This document shows, one piece after another, positions 1 to 5,231 of a DNA stretch of 8,410 nt. The notes under the pieces are model-generated. The model ran no database searches and was not told the DNA's origin. It saw only the letters and a list, made by a program, of their open reading frames with translations. The stretch spans positions 1-8,410 of the forward strand of contig OKRF01000326.1 of NCBI GenBank assembly GCA_900290315.1. The letters run 5' to 3'. The position numbers and the translations under genes are program-made. The stretch's first letter is position 1; each line of letters begins with the position of its first letter. The stretch is from Candidatus Sulfopaludibacter sp. SbA3. Its GTDB lineage: Bacteria > Acidobacteriota > Terriglobia > Bryobacterales > Bryobacteraceae.

Positions 1-259
1 CCTCCCGTTCCAGGAACGTCTTGGCATCGTCGTCGAAGGTGAAGCTGGACGCCTCGCGGTAACCCTCCGATCGAAAGCCATTCGTAGCCAGAAACCGCTC
101 CCCTAGTTGGCGCCCATCGTCGCGATTCACGCGAAAATCGATCGAGGCTTCCGGAAAGGCGCGGTAGAAATTACCCACCGAGTACCACGTGGAACCGGCC
201 AGCAGCGCGAGGCAGATCGCAATAAATCGATAATCGGAAAAGCCGAGCCGCTCTTTCAT
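1..259 (-). CDS. Membrane protein N-terminus, probable CPBP/CAAX-type intramembrane protease (partial)
   Basis: This reading frame starts at the ATG on 259-257 and is open through the left edge, giving 86 residues with no stop. AAGGA lies 7 nt upstream (271-267), a good ribosome-binding site. Residues about 12-26 (FIAICLALLAGSTWY) form one hydrophobic segment near the N-terminus. It is followed by a soluble stretch with FPEASIDFRV (36-45), a GFRSEGYREA-like segment and DDDAKTFLERE at the visible end. From memory, this combination of FPEASIDF and a D-rich AKTFLERE block occurs in the long N-terminal part of large acidobacterial CPBP-family (type II CAAX endopeptidase) proteins. The protease core with its EExxxR motif would lie outside the window, so the assignment is an inference. 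It could be another large membrane protein; that it is a real gene is much surer than its family. Confidence 0.6.
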   Translation of the reverse strand, partial: MKERLGFSDYRFIAICLALLAGSTWYSVGNFYRAFPEASIDFRVNRDDGRQLGERFLATNGFRSEGYREASSFTFDDDAKTFLERE

Positions 260-277
260 CGTGGAGTCCTTATGGTC

Positions 278-294
278 CAGTACTTCGGGTACTG
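278..294. promoter_or_regulatory. Inverted repeat in the leader of the left-edge membrane protein gene
   Basis: CAGTAC and GTACTG form a perfect 6-bp inverted repeat around a 5-nt centre (TTCGG on the plus strand, CCGAA in the minus-strand transcript). It sits 7 nt upstream of the AAGGA ribosome-binding site of the 259-start gene. It could be a repressor operator or a small leader hairpin beside the ribosome-binding site. There is no T-run, so it is not a terminator. A TATACT hexamer lies further upstream on the minus strand (about 324-329), but no good -35 box pairs with it. Confidence 0.35.
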
Positions 295-707
295 AACAGA
301 ATTGACAGGAACCGGCCGAAGACCAGTATAACGAGCCATAGCAACAGGCTGACGCCTGGGCGCGGTGCAAGCTGGAGCCGGCTGGCCGGGTGCCACTGCC
401 AAGCGCCTGATGGATTCATTGAATCATCCTGATCTGGATGTGCGCGATGTGCGTGGGAAACTCCAAGAGGGTTTTGTGCTTTTGCGGGGTGCCTGCCGGC
501 CTGGGGCTATCGCCAGCGGCGGCGGTTGCGTCTAAACACTACGTCCGCACATCAGGCGAGCTTGGATGGCAAACACAACTACAGAACGCCTTCTCACCGC
601 AATCGTAGCCGGTGCTTGAAGGTCGAAGGACTAGATGGAGTGGATGCCCATCGGAGTTTCCAGGTCAAGGTGGCTGGCACGTTCTAGCCGCCGGTGCGCC
701 TGCGGCT
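295..707. other. Stretch without a convincing gene
   Basis: I see no supported gene here. Items of note are a 13-bp palindrome, GATTCA-T-TGAATC, at 413-425, and two short plus-strand peptides lacking a good ribosome-binding site: a 42-codon frame from the ATG at 411 region, and a 17-residue peptide MANTTTERLLTAIVAGA at 566-619. The latter resembles the beginning of a small membrane protein that then meets a stop, so it may be a gene remnant. The left part must hold the promoter of the 259-start gene. Confidence 0.4.
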
Positions 708-1160
708 TCAATCCTCGCCCTCCAGGAAGGCGCCTTCCTCTCTTGGGAACAGCAGGTCGTACAACGCCAGTTTCGTAAACTCCTCGAGCTGGAACTCGCG
801 GCTTTCCTGCGTCAAGCATGCGCGGCCACCTTGATCCAAGCCGATTGGAAATTTGCGGGCGGCGACCCCCATCGTGCGAATTTCAACGATTTTCTGCTTC
901 AGATCGAGGACAATGGCCAGCCGGGCGACCTGCATCCCCACCGGACTCTTTCCTTCAAGAACCACAATGTGAAACGCATGGGCGGAGCGACCACCGACTT
1001 TCGCGTGTCGTGGTCTGTCGGCGAGCGCCTCGTAGTCTTTAAGCGCCTGCTCCATGGTGTTGCAGATCGTGTTCCATAATGCCGCCGCATCCCGCTGGAT
1101 TGTCTCCTGTCGAATGCGCTGGTTCTTCCATTCCTTCGCCGCTTCTGTAACCCAATCCAT
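708..1160 (-). CDS. Hypothetical protein, about 150 residues
   Basis: Unrecognised family. The frame could start at 1220 (170 residues), but the ATG at 1160-1158 has the better ribosome-binding site, AAGGG 6 nt upstream, and gives 150 residues beginning MDWVTEAAKEWKNQR. Residues 1-50 are charged and probably helical. Residues about 60-95 alternate hydrophobic residues in a beta-like pattern (AFHIVVLEGK, then RLAIVLDLKQKIVEIR), and the C-terminus (QLEEFTKLALYDLLFP) is helical again and ends in an acidic tail. There is no signal peptide or membrane segment, so it is probably cytoplasmic. Its composition looks like a real protein; the plus-strand frame across the same DNA does not and has no start signal. 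A TATAAT-containing promoter lies upstream at 1244-1274. No neighbour on the same strand is close enough for an operon, and the function is unknown. Confidence 0.65.
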   Translation of the reverse strand: MDWVTEAAKEWKNQRIRQETIQRDAAALWNTICNTMEQALKDYEALADRPRHAKVGGRSAHAFHIVVLEGKSPVGMQVARLAIVLDLKQKIVEIRTMGVAARKFPIGLDQGGRACLTQESREFQLEEFTKLALYDLLFPREEGAFLEGED

Positions 1161-1243
1161 CTCGATCCCTTCTAGCTCTCGGCTGGCACGGTAGTCTCGA
1201 TCATAGCAATCTTGCACCATCCCGCTTTGGCCTCTCGCACGCG

Positions 1244-1274
1244 ATTATATTTCGTCTTTACTTCGCCTGCACAA
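1244..1274 (-). promoter_or_regulatory. Probable sigma-70-type promoter for the 708-1160 gene
   Basis: On the minus strand a perfect TATAAT lies at 1249-1244, and TTGTGC at 1274-1269 is the best -35 candidate, with 19-nt spacing (longer than ideal). Transcription would begin near 1237, leaving about 77 nt of leader to the preferred ATG at 1160 or about 17 nt to the alternative ATG at 1220. The -10 box is strong; the -35 box is weak. Confidence 0.45.
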
Positions 1275-1386
1275 CTTTCTGGTGCCCGGCGACGGTGAGC
1301 ACGGCGTCATCCCTGACGTGCCGCTGAGTAGCGAAAAACTCATACCGCCACACCCGGCGCAAAATAGGGCGGAAGAGCCGCGATGA

Positions 1387-1406
1387 ATAAGAATTGTATA
1401 AGAATT
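1387..1406. promoter_or_regulatory. 9-bp direct repeat with 11-bp period upstream of the receiver gene
   Basis: ATAAGAATT occurs at 1387-1395 and again at 1398-1406, one helical turn apart, inside an AT-rich patch (about 1383-1430) in otherwise GC-rich DNA. A TATGAT hexamer (1423-1428), a possible -10 box for the plus-strand receiver gene at 1518, follows 16 nt later, without a good -35 match. Direct repeats spaced 11 bp apart are the usual arrangement for tandem binding by OmpR/PhoB-type regulators, so this may be an activator site. Confidence 0.35.
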
Positions 1407-1517
1407 ACAGGTCCTTTTATAGTATGATTGGGGTGCAAGCACATTAAGAAATGAAGCAAGGGCAACTGGGGCTTCCCGATCTGCGTCCACGGATGGGGGG
1501 ACCCGAAAGGGGCGAGA

Positions 1518-1874
1518 ATGCCGACCGTCCTCTTTGTGGATGACGAACCTTCTACTGTCGGTCTCTACCGGCTTGTGTTCGAAGCTGCGGGATTTGCGGT
1601 ATCTCAAGTTCCAACTGCTTCTGCTGCTCGTGCCGCCTGCCTGGACAAGCCGCCCGATCTGCTCGTGGTTGACCAAGGTTTACCGGATGGTAACGGTCTC
1701 GACCTTCTGTTTGAATTGAGGCCATTGGCCGCCGCCGCGATCTTGACGTTGGGCACTCTCAGTCCTACTGTCACTGCCACAGCACGGTATCTTGGGGTTG
1801 AAACGGTGGACAAAATGGCTGGTCCCAGACAGGTACTGAGCGTGGCGTGGGGAATGCTCTCATCACGATATTGA
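1518..1874 (+). CDS. Stand-alone response regulator receiver domain (CheY-like)
   Basis: This encodes 118 residues, the length of one receiver domain with no output domain, so it should act by protein-protein interaction after phosphorylation by a histidine kinase. Visible key residues are the acidic cluster D8-D9-E10 (LFVDDEP), the phospho-acceptor D52 (LLVVDQGLPDGNG) and the conserved lysine K99 (VDKM). T80 is the likely switch Ser/Thr, though alignment there is loose. The loop after K99 is unusual: the normal K-P is replaced by KMAGP. The start is supported by AAGGGG 5 nt before the ATG. No kinase gene is visible. The next plus-strand gene, a hemerythrin, begins about 510 bp downstream and is probably transcribed separately. 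Alternatives such as a degenerate receiver seem unlikely because the catalytic residues are present. Confidence 0.85.
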   Translation: MPTVLFVDDEPSTVGLYRLVFEAAGFAVSQVPTASAARAACLDKPPDLLVVDQGLPDGNGLDLLFELRPLAAAAILTLGTLSPTVTATARYLGVETVDKMAGPRQVLSVAWGMLSSRY

Positions 1875-2388
1875 CCTTGCCACGTCCGTGCCTACATCTT
1901 CAATCTGCCCGTGCTATTCTCCCTGAATGCACGTCGTAGGCGTCCCCCAATTGCCCCCGAAGGCTGTGCCGCGTGTCCCCATTTCTGACTAATGATAAAG
2001 CTCGCTCTTCAATGATCCCGGTAGAACACGGTGCCGGGAGGAATTGACTCTGACGGATCACTACTGTCGGACCCTTGACCGTCCGCATTTGCTGCATTTT
2101 TCAACACTGACGAAATTATCCACAGTGCATGGCGGTGTAACGCAAAGGTTTGGACCCGACATCAGACGTCAAACCCGAATATCCGGAGAAAAGCACTTCC
2201 TCGGTTTTGTTTTTCGTCACGTAATCACACTTTGTTGAGGTTTTTCGTCCGATAAGCCCACTGTAACGTTCGAACTCTGTTTAGAGGCCGGCGCCAAATG
2301 GCTGGGGGGCGTCCCAGGATGTAGCGCCGACATGAACTATCGGTCTTTCGGCCAAAGAAATCTGGCCGGGAACCGGAGGAGGGGTACT
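1875..2388. other. Intergenic region of about 510 bp with a DnaA-box match and short repeats
   Basis: I find no convincing gene here. A 64-residue frame at 2044-2238 has no ribosome-binding site and an unremarkable composition. The DNA from about 2100 to 2280 is more AT-rich than the flanks. It carries a perfect TTATCCACA DnaA box (2116-2124) and two copies of TTTTTCGTC (2210-2218 and 2241-2249), 31 bp apart, about three helical turns. The right end holds the leader and ribosome-binding site of the hemerythrin gene. It may contain its promoter, but no clear -35/-10 pair stands out. Confidence 0.4.
2116..2124 (+). other. Consensus DnaA box TTATCCACA
   Basis: An exact match to the consensus 9-mer. 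I saw no second box in the surrounding region, and no dnaA, dnaN or other replication genes are nearby. It is therefore more likely a chance match, or a single regulatory DnaA site, than part of an origin. Confidence 0.3.
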
Positions 2389-2391
2389 GTG
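2375..2391 (+). promoter_or_regulatory. Ribosome-binding site that sets the hemerythrin start at a GTG
   Basis: GGAGGAGGGG (2375-2384) precedes the GTG at 2389-2391: 9 nt from the first GGAGG, 4 nt from the end of the purine run. The in-frame ATG at 2332 has no ribosome-binding site and would add 19 residues without hemerythrin character, so the GTG is preferred. Confidence 0.75.
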
Positions 2392-2817
2392 CAAACAAAA
2401 AAGATTGAAAGTCTACTGCTGTCTGTTCCTCAGATGGACGACGACCACACCGCTCTCATCACTCAGGAGGATGAGTTCTCAACCGCCGTGGCCGCTGACG
2501 CGCCGCGAGCTGAACTCTTTGTCCGACTGACACAGTTGATCGAGGCTTTCCGTTATCACTTTGATTGTGAAGAAAGCATGATGCGATCCAACCGATTTAA
2601 GAGCTGGAAGCGGCACGCGCAGGAACATCTGACGCTCATCGAACAGATGAGTTGGCTTCGAGACGATCTGGCGGCAGGTACCGTGAATCAGTGCGGCGCG
2701 ATGGTGCTCTGTATGCGGGATTGGACCGAGCAGCACATCATTGGGGCGGACAAGAGGTTCGCGTGCTACCTTCACGAGGGTCCCGTTGCGAACGGTATTT
2801 TTTCCATCGTGGGGTAA
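2389..2817 (+). CDS. Bacteriohemerythrin (hemerythrin-like diiron oxygen-binding protein)
   Basis: The product is 142 residues from a GTG start, a normal length for a single-domain bacteriohemerythrin. All seven ligands of the diiron site are present in order: H20 (PQMDDDH), H57 and E61 (HFDCEE), H76 and H80 (KRHAQEHLTL), and H116 and D121 (WTEQHIIGAD). The spacings H-x3-E, H-x3-H and H-x4-D match the family. The fold should be a four-helix bundle that binds O2 reversibly at the diiron centre in the cytoplasm, serving oxygen storage, delivery or sensing. There is no signal peptide, membrane helix or attached signalling domain. A cysteine (C60) sits directly beside the ligand E61. No partner gene is adjacent. 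A receiver-domain gene lies upstream on the same strand, but the 510-bp gap argues against one operon. Confidence 0.9.
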   Translation: MQTKKIESLLLSVPQMDDDHTALITQEDEFSTAVAADAPRAELFVRLTQLIEAFRYHFDCEESMMRSNRFKSWKRHAQEHLTLIEQMSWLRDDLAAGTVNQCGAMVLCMRDWTEQHIIGADKRFACYLHEGPVANGIFSIVG

Positions 2818-2841
2818 GGGCAAAAACGCTCATGTGGCGGC

Positions 2842-3105
2842 CAGGGCGTTGAGTATCCCGGCGCGGCAGCAGGCCCTTTTGCAGCGACCGGTGAGGGAAG
2901 GCCGTTTGCTCCGGTTGGCGTCCGACTTCCCGGACCGGACAACACGGGCTTCATTGTCCGGGATTTGGGCACGATGATCACAGGCCAGACCTACACATTT
3001 ACCGGACATGTCCGGCGTGGCGCCAGCGTCAACGCGCTTCTTGGCGCCAGGGTCGAGCTGACTTCGGACGCCAGTCTGACCCCCGCCACTTCGGCAATCC
3101 CCTGT
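2842..3105 (+). pseudogene. Fragment resembling a secreted PEP-CTERM-type protein
   Basis: One plus-strand frame stays open here and reads like part of an exported protein. The clearest part is DLGTMITGQTYTFTGHV, then VNALLGARVELTSD, at about 2959-3075. In acidobacterial and similar secreted PEP-CTERM/exosortase substrates a TM(V)AGQTYTFT block followed by a GARVELT-like strand is common, which is my basis for the call. There is no start codon with a ribosome-binding site, no signal peptide and no C-terminal PEP-CTERM anchor, and similarity fades after about 3105, with the frame closing at 3160-3162. I therefore treat it as a decayed internal piece. The boundaries are approximate. It could instead be a different beta-sandwich protein or, less likely, noise. 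Confidence 0.35.
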
Positions 3106-3252
3106 TTCTATGGCTGCGAGCGCCGGCCTCAGCATCAGGCGCCAAGCTCGCGGCGGCCATGATAATATCCAGCTCGCGGCCGGCGAAGTACCCGCACCCA
3201 AGACCTTCGTATTTCTGTGCAGCGGGCTGTCCGCCTAAGCCTCGCAAGCCTA

Positions 3253-3456
3253 TTATCGCTGGAGATAGCTCCGCATACCGGCTGCTCGAATCGCGTTACG
3301 CACTGTGGCGCACAGCACTAGAAGGACGAGCCCTGCGATTGCCCAGCCTGCGAGGTCGAGGGGTGCGATCCGATGAACCTTGAGTTGCTCCAAGAGTCCA
3401 GCCGGCACCGTGGCGAATGCATCGAGAATCGCGGAAAACGAACGATAGTGAATCAT
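3253..3456 (-). CDS. Possible small membrane protein or gene remnant (67 residues)
   Basis: The frame runs from the ATG at 3456-3454 to a stop at 3255-3253. It has a clear hydrophobic segment, LAGWAIAGLVLLVLCATV (about residues 35-52), flanked by charged residues (KVHRIAPLD before, RNAIRAAGMRSYLQR after), as in a single-pass membrane protein. There is no good ribosome-binding site; the purine-rich AAGCAGAAGC before the ATG is weak. It lies between two decayed genes, so it may be a remnant of a longer membrane protein such as a transporter piece. I do not recognise a family. Confidence 0.3.
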   Translation of the reverse strand: MIHYRSFSAILDAFATVPAGLLEQLKVHRIAPLDLAGWAIAGLVLLVLCATVRNAIRAAGMRSYLQR

Positions 3457-3540
3457 GCTTCTGCTTGCAGTATGATCCAGGGCCGACCCGAACCAAAAGT
3501 CCCAGAGGTACGGCTGCGGTCCTAGGACCCAACTTGATCA

Positions 3541-4146
3541 GATGACCCCGATCCGGTCACGGCCCCTTGGCAAAACCACCTCCTCAGGCCGCACGTGCGC
3601 GACTACGGCCCGGCTGGTTTCAATCGGCCGCAGGTCTCTTACGAGGATGGCTGGCGGACAATTGGGAGCTTTCCGGCGTAGTGCGCATGCTGAGCGGCGC
3701 GCCCGTCACGCCGGGCTACACCCTGGTCGCCGCCATCGCCACGCCGGCCGGCTCGGCTTCGCAAAGCGCCAGGATGGAGGTGATCCACCCCGACGCTCCG
3801 CTAGGACAGCGATTTGGCCCGCCGCCGGAGCCATCGGCCCGCGGGAGTCAGCCTGGCCAAATGCGCCGTGGACGCCGCCGGGCGCCGCGCCGCAGTTCGG
3901 CAACCTCGGCAAAAACACCCTCGCGGGGCCGGGAACGAACGACTGGGACCACATGCAGTTTTCCAGCCTGAATTCGACGGCCCAGTTCGACACTTCGGCA
4001 CAGCCACAGCCTGAATTCGACGGCCCAGTTCGACACTTCGGCACAGCCAGGTCAATATCGCGTTCCTGCTGCCGGATGCCGCCCGTCCCCCGCGCTACGT
4101 GCAGCTTGCTCTCCGGCTGATGTTCCGATGCCATCCGCCACACTGA
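3541..4146 (+). pseudogene. C-terminal remnant of an Oar-type TonB-dependent receptor, frameshifted
   Basis: The end of an outer-membrane TonB-dependent receptor can be followed across three reading frames. Frame A (about 3541-3636) has RDYGPAGFNRPQV. Frame B (about 3636-3845) has GWLADNWELSGVVRMLSGAP. Frame C (about 3854-3995) has QFGNLGKNTLAGPGTNDWD followed by QFSSLNSTAQFD. After a 43-bp tandem duplication, another frame (4051-4125) has RPPRYVQLALRLMF, the usual C-terminus of the outer-membrane barrel, ending in a hydrophobic residue pattern. These blocks are typical of the Oar-like receptors abundant in Acidobacteria, which have a carboxypeptidase-regulatory-like N-terminal domain and import or sense sugars and polymers. 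The N-terminal part and plug are missing, part of the barrel between frames A and B seems deleted, and the original stop appears lost, adding RCHPPH before the TGA at 4144. It cannot make a working receptor. Confidence 0.75.
3964..4049 (+). repeat. Perfect 43-bp tandem duplication inside the receptor pseudogene
   Basis: Two identical, directly adjacent 43-bp units lie at 3964-4006 and 4007-4049, both starting CAGCCTGAATTCGACGGCCC. Because 43 is not a multiple of three, the second copy shifts the frame of the receptor sequence. Removing one copy does not by itself restore the C-terminal frame, so at least one more indel is present. Confidence 0.95.
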
Positions 4147-4374
4147 ACGCTGAATATGTGGGATTTTGAAACAACCGTTTTGATTAGCTGCCGTACACCA
4201 CTGCCTGGCCGCTCCACGTAGATTTGAGAGCCGCGTCCAGATCCGTGGCGATGATTCCGGCGTGCGCCAACCCCATTAAACGGCAACTGGTCATCCGCGC
4301 CTGGTGCTACGCCTGCGGCCAGCAGCAGACCAACCATCGCATGAGCGCTCTCCCCATTCGAGATCCGACCTACC
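4147..4374. other. Intergenic tail between the receptor remnant and the sugar operon
   Basis: No intact gene is supported. A minus-strand frame at 4306-4184 gives about 40 residues with protein-like composition (MGLAHAGIIATDLDAAL, ending VVYGS and a stop). It may be the C-terminal scrap of an unidentified gene. A different minus-strand frame from 4337 (MVGLLLAAGVAPGADD) ends in low-complexity residues. I see no hairpin with a T-run to terminate the operon that ends at 4375, only the short palindrome GAGCGCTC near 4344. Confidence 0.3.
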
Positions 4375-5223
4375 TTACGCCGTGAAATTCCGCGTCACGA
4401 ACGCGATGTTCTTTTCGGTCGCCTCCACGCACTGCTGTGGACCGGAGTGAGACGTCTCGAAGAACAGCCAGCCGCCATAATGAATCGCTGCGAGACCTTT
4501 TACCGCGGCGGCCCATTCGACGCGCCCCGGCTCCTCCAGCAGCCGGTTCTCATTTTTGAGGTGCACTTGCCGGATGCGGCTGCCGAGCAACTCAATCCCC
4601 GCGACTGCCTGATTGGTATGTGCGTATCGCTCCACGTTGTCCAAGTCGTAATAGACGCGGATGCCGGGGCGGTTCACGAAGTCGATCAGCTTGCGATCGT
4701 CAGCGGGCGAGTTGGAAGTTTCCATACCGATGGTCACGCCGGCGTCCTGCGCCGCGCCGGATACCTTCTGCAGCAGCGCCACAACCGGACCATACGATTG
4801 TTCCTCGTCCATCCTGGGGCAGTTCTGCTCGAAACAAGCCGCCAGAATCGTGGTCGAGCCCAGCGCGGATGCTGCCTGAATGGCCTTACGAAGGTGCTCT
4901 TCGGCAGCCGGCTGCAGCAACGAGGCGCCGGGCGGCCAGATGCCGGCGATGGAAGGAGTGACCAATCCGGTCCGCGCGGCGGCACGTTGATAGCTGTTCA
5001 GGGTGTCGCGATCCCATAGCGTGGTGCCCTTGAAGAACACCTGGAGTTCGACGGCGGAGAGACCGTGAATCTGCTTCGCCAGGTCGAACACCGCCGGCCC
5101 CGGATCGTTCACCATGTTGGCCTGGCGATGGCCGAACTTAAGCGCGGGGGCAGCCTCCGCCTTCCCGGCAGCCGTCACGGCGGCGGCGGCCAGCGAGGAA
5201 ACCATGAATTGTCTGCGTTGCAT
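4375..5223 (-). CDS. Tat-exported sugar phosphate isomerase/epimerase-like TIM-barrel protein
   Basis: This is 282 residues of the xylose-isomerase-like TIM-barrel family (AP endonuclease 2 type; hydroxypyruvate isomerase, tagatose 3-epimerase and IolE relatives). Residues 1-25 form a twin-arginine leader: QRRQFMV, a hydrophobic alanine-rich stretch, then AEA before the mature part. Putative divalent-metal ligands in the expected order are E168 (IGMETS), D193 (VYYDLDN), H221 (RQVHLKN) and E256 (FFETSHS). It probably isomerises or epimerises a keto sugar or related compound outside the inner membrane; the exact substrate is unknown. The ATG at 5223 is chosen because AGGAG lies 5 nt upstream and the Tat motif follows at once; the longer frame to 5361 overlaps the previous gene and adds non-family sequence. 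It is the last gene of the operon, 8 nt after the Gfo/Idh stop. Confidence 0.85.
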   Translation of the reverse strand: MQRRQFMVSSLAAAAVTAAGKAEAAPALKFGHRQANMVNDPGPAVFDLAKQIHGLSAVELQVFFKGTTLWDRDTLNSYQRAAARTGLVTPSIAGIWPPGASLLQPAAEEHLRKAIQAASALGSTTILAACFEQNCPRMDEEQSYGPVVALLQKVSGAAQDAGVTIGMETSNSPADDRKLIDFVNRPGIRVYYDLDNVERYAHTNQAVAGIELLGSRIRQVHLKNENRLLEEPGRVEWAAAVKGLAAIHYGGWLFFETSHSGPQQCVEATEKNIAFVTRNFTA

Positions 5224-5231
5224 GGCGGCTC

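Noticed and set aside
612..1079. Plus-strand 155-residue frame opposite the hypothetical gene
   Set aside because: It has a TTG start with no ribosome-binding site and a composition (Arg/His/Gly-rich patches) like an antisense shadow. The minus-strand frame has a good start site and a promoter.
1303..1322. CGTCA-TCCC-TGACG hairpin as a terminator
   Set aside because: The stem is only 5 bp with no T-run on either strand, and it lies upstream of a promoter rather than after a gene.
1245..1676. Minus-strand 143-residue frame crossing the receiver gene start
   Set aside because: It overlaps the receiver gene, whose catalytic residues and ribosome-binding site are clear. The peptide looks like low-complexity shadow sequence.
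2332..2388. Upstream ATG start for the hemerythrin
   Set aside because: There is no ribosome-binding site, and the extra 19 residues are not hemerythrin-like. The GTG at 2389 has a very strong site.
2818..2860. Terminator after the hemerythrin gene
   Set aside because: AACGC/GCGTT arms can pair, but the loop is about 16 nt and no T-run follows.
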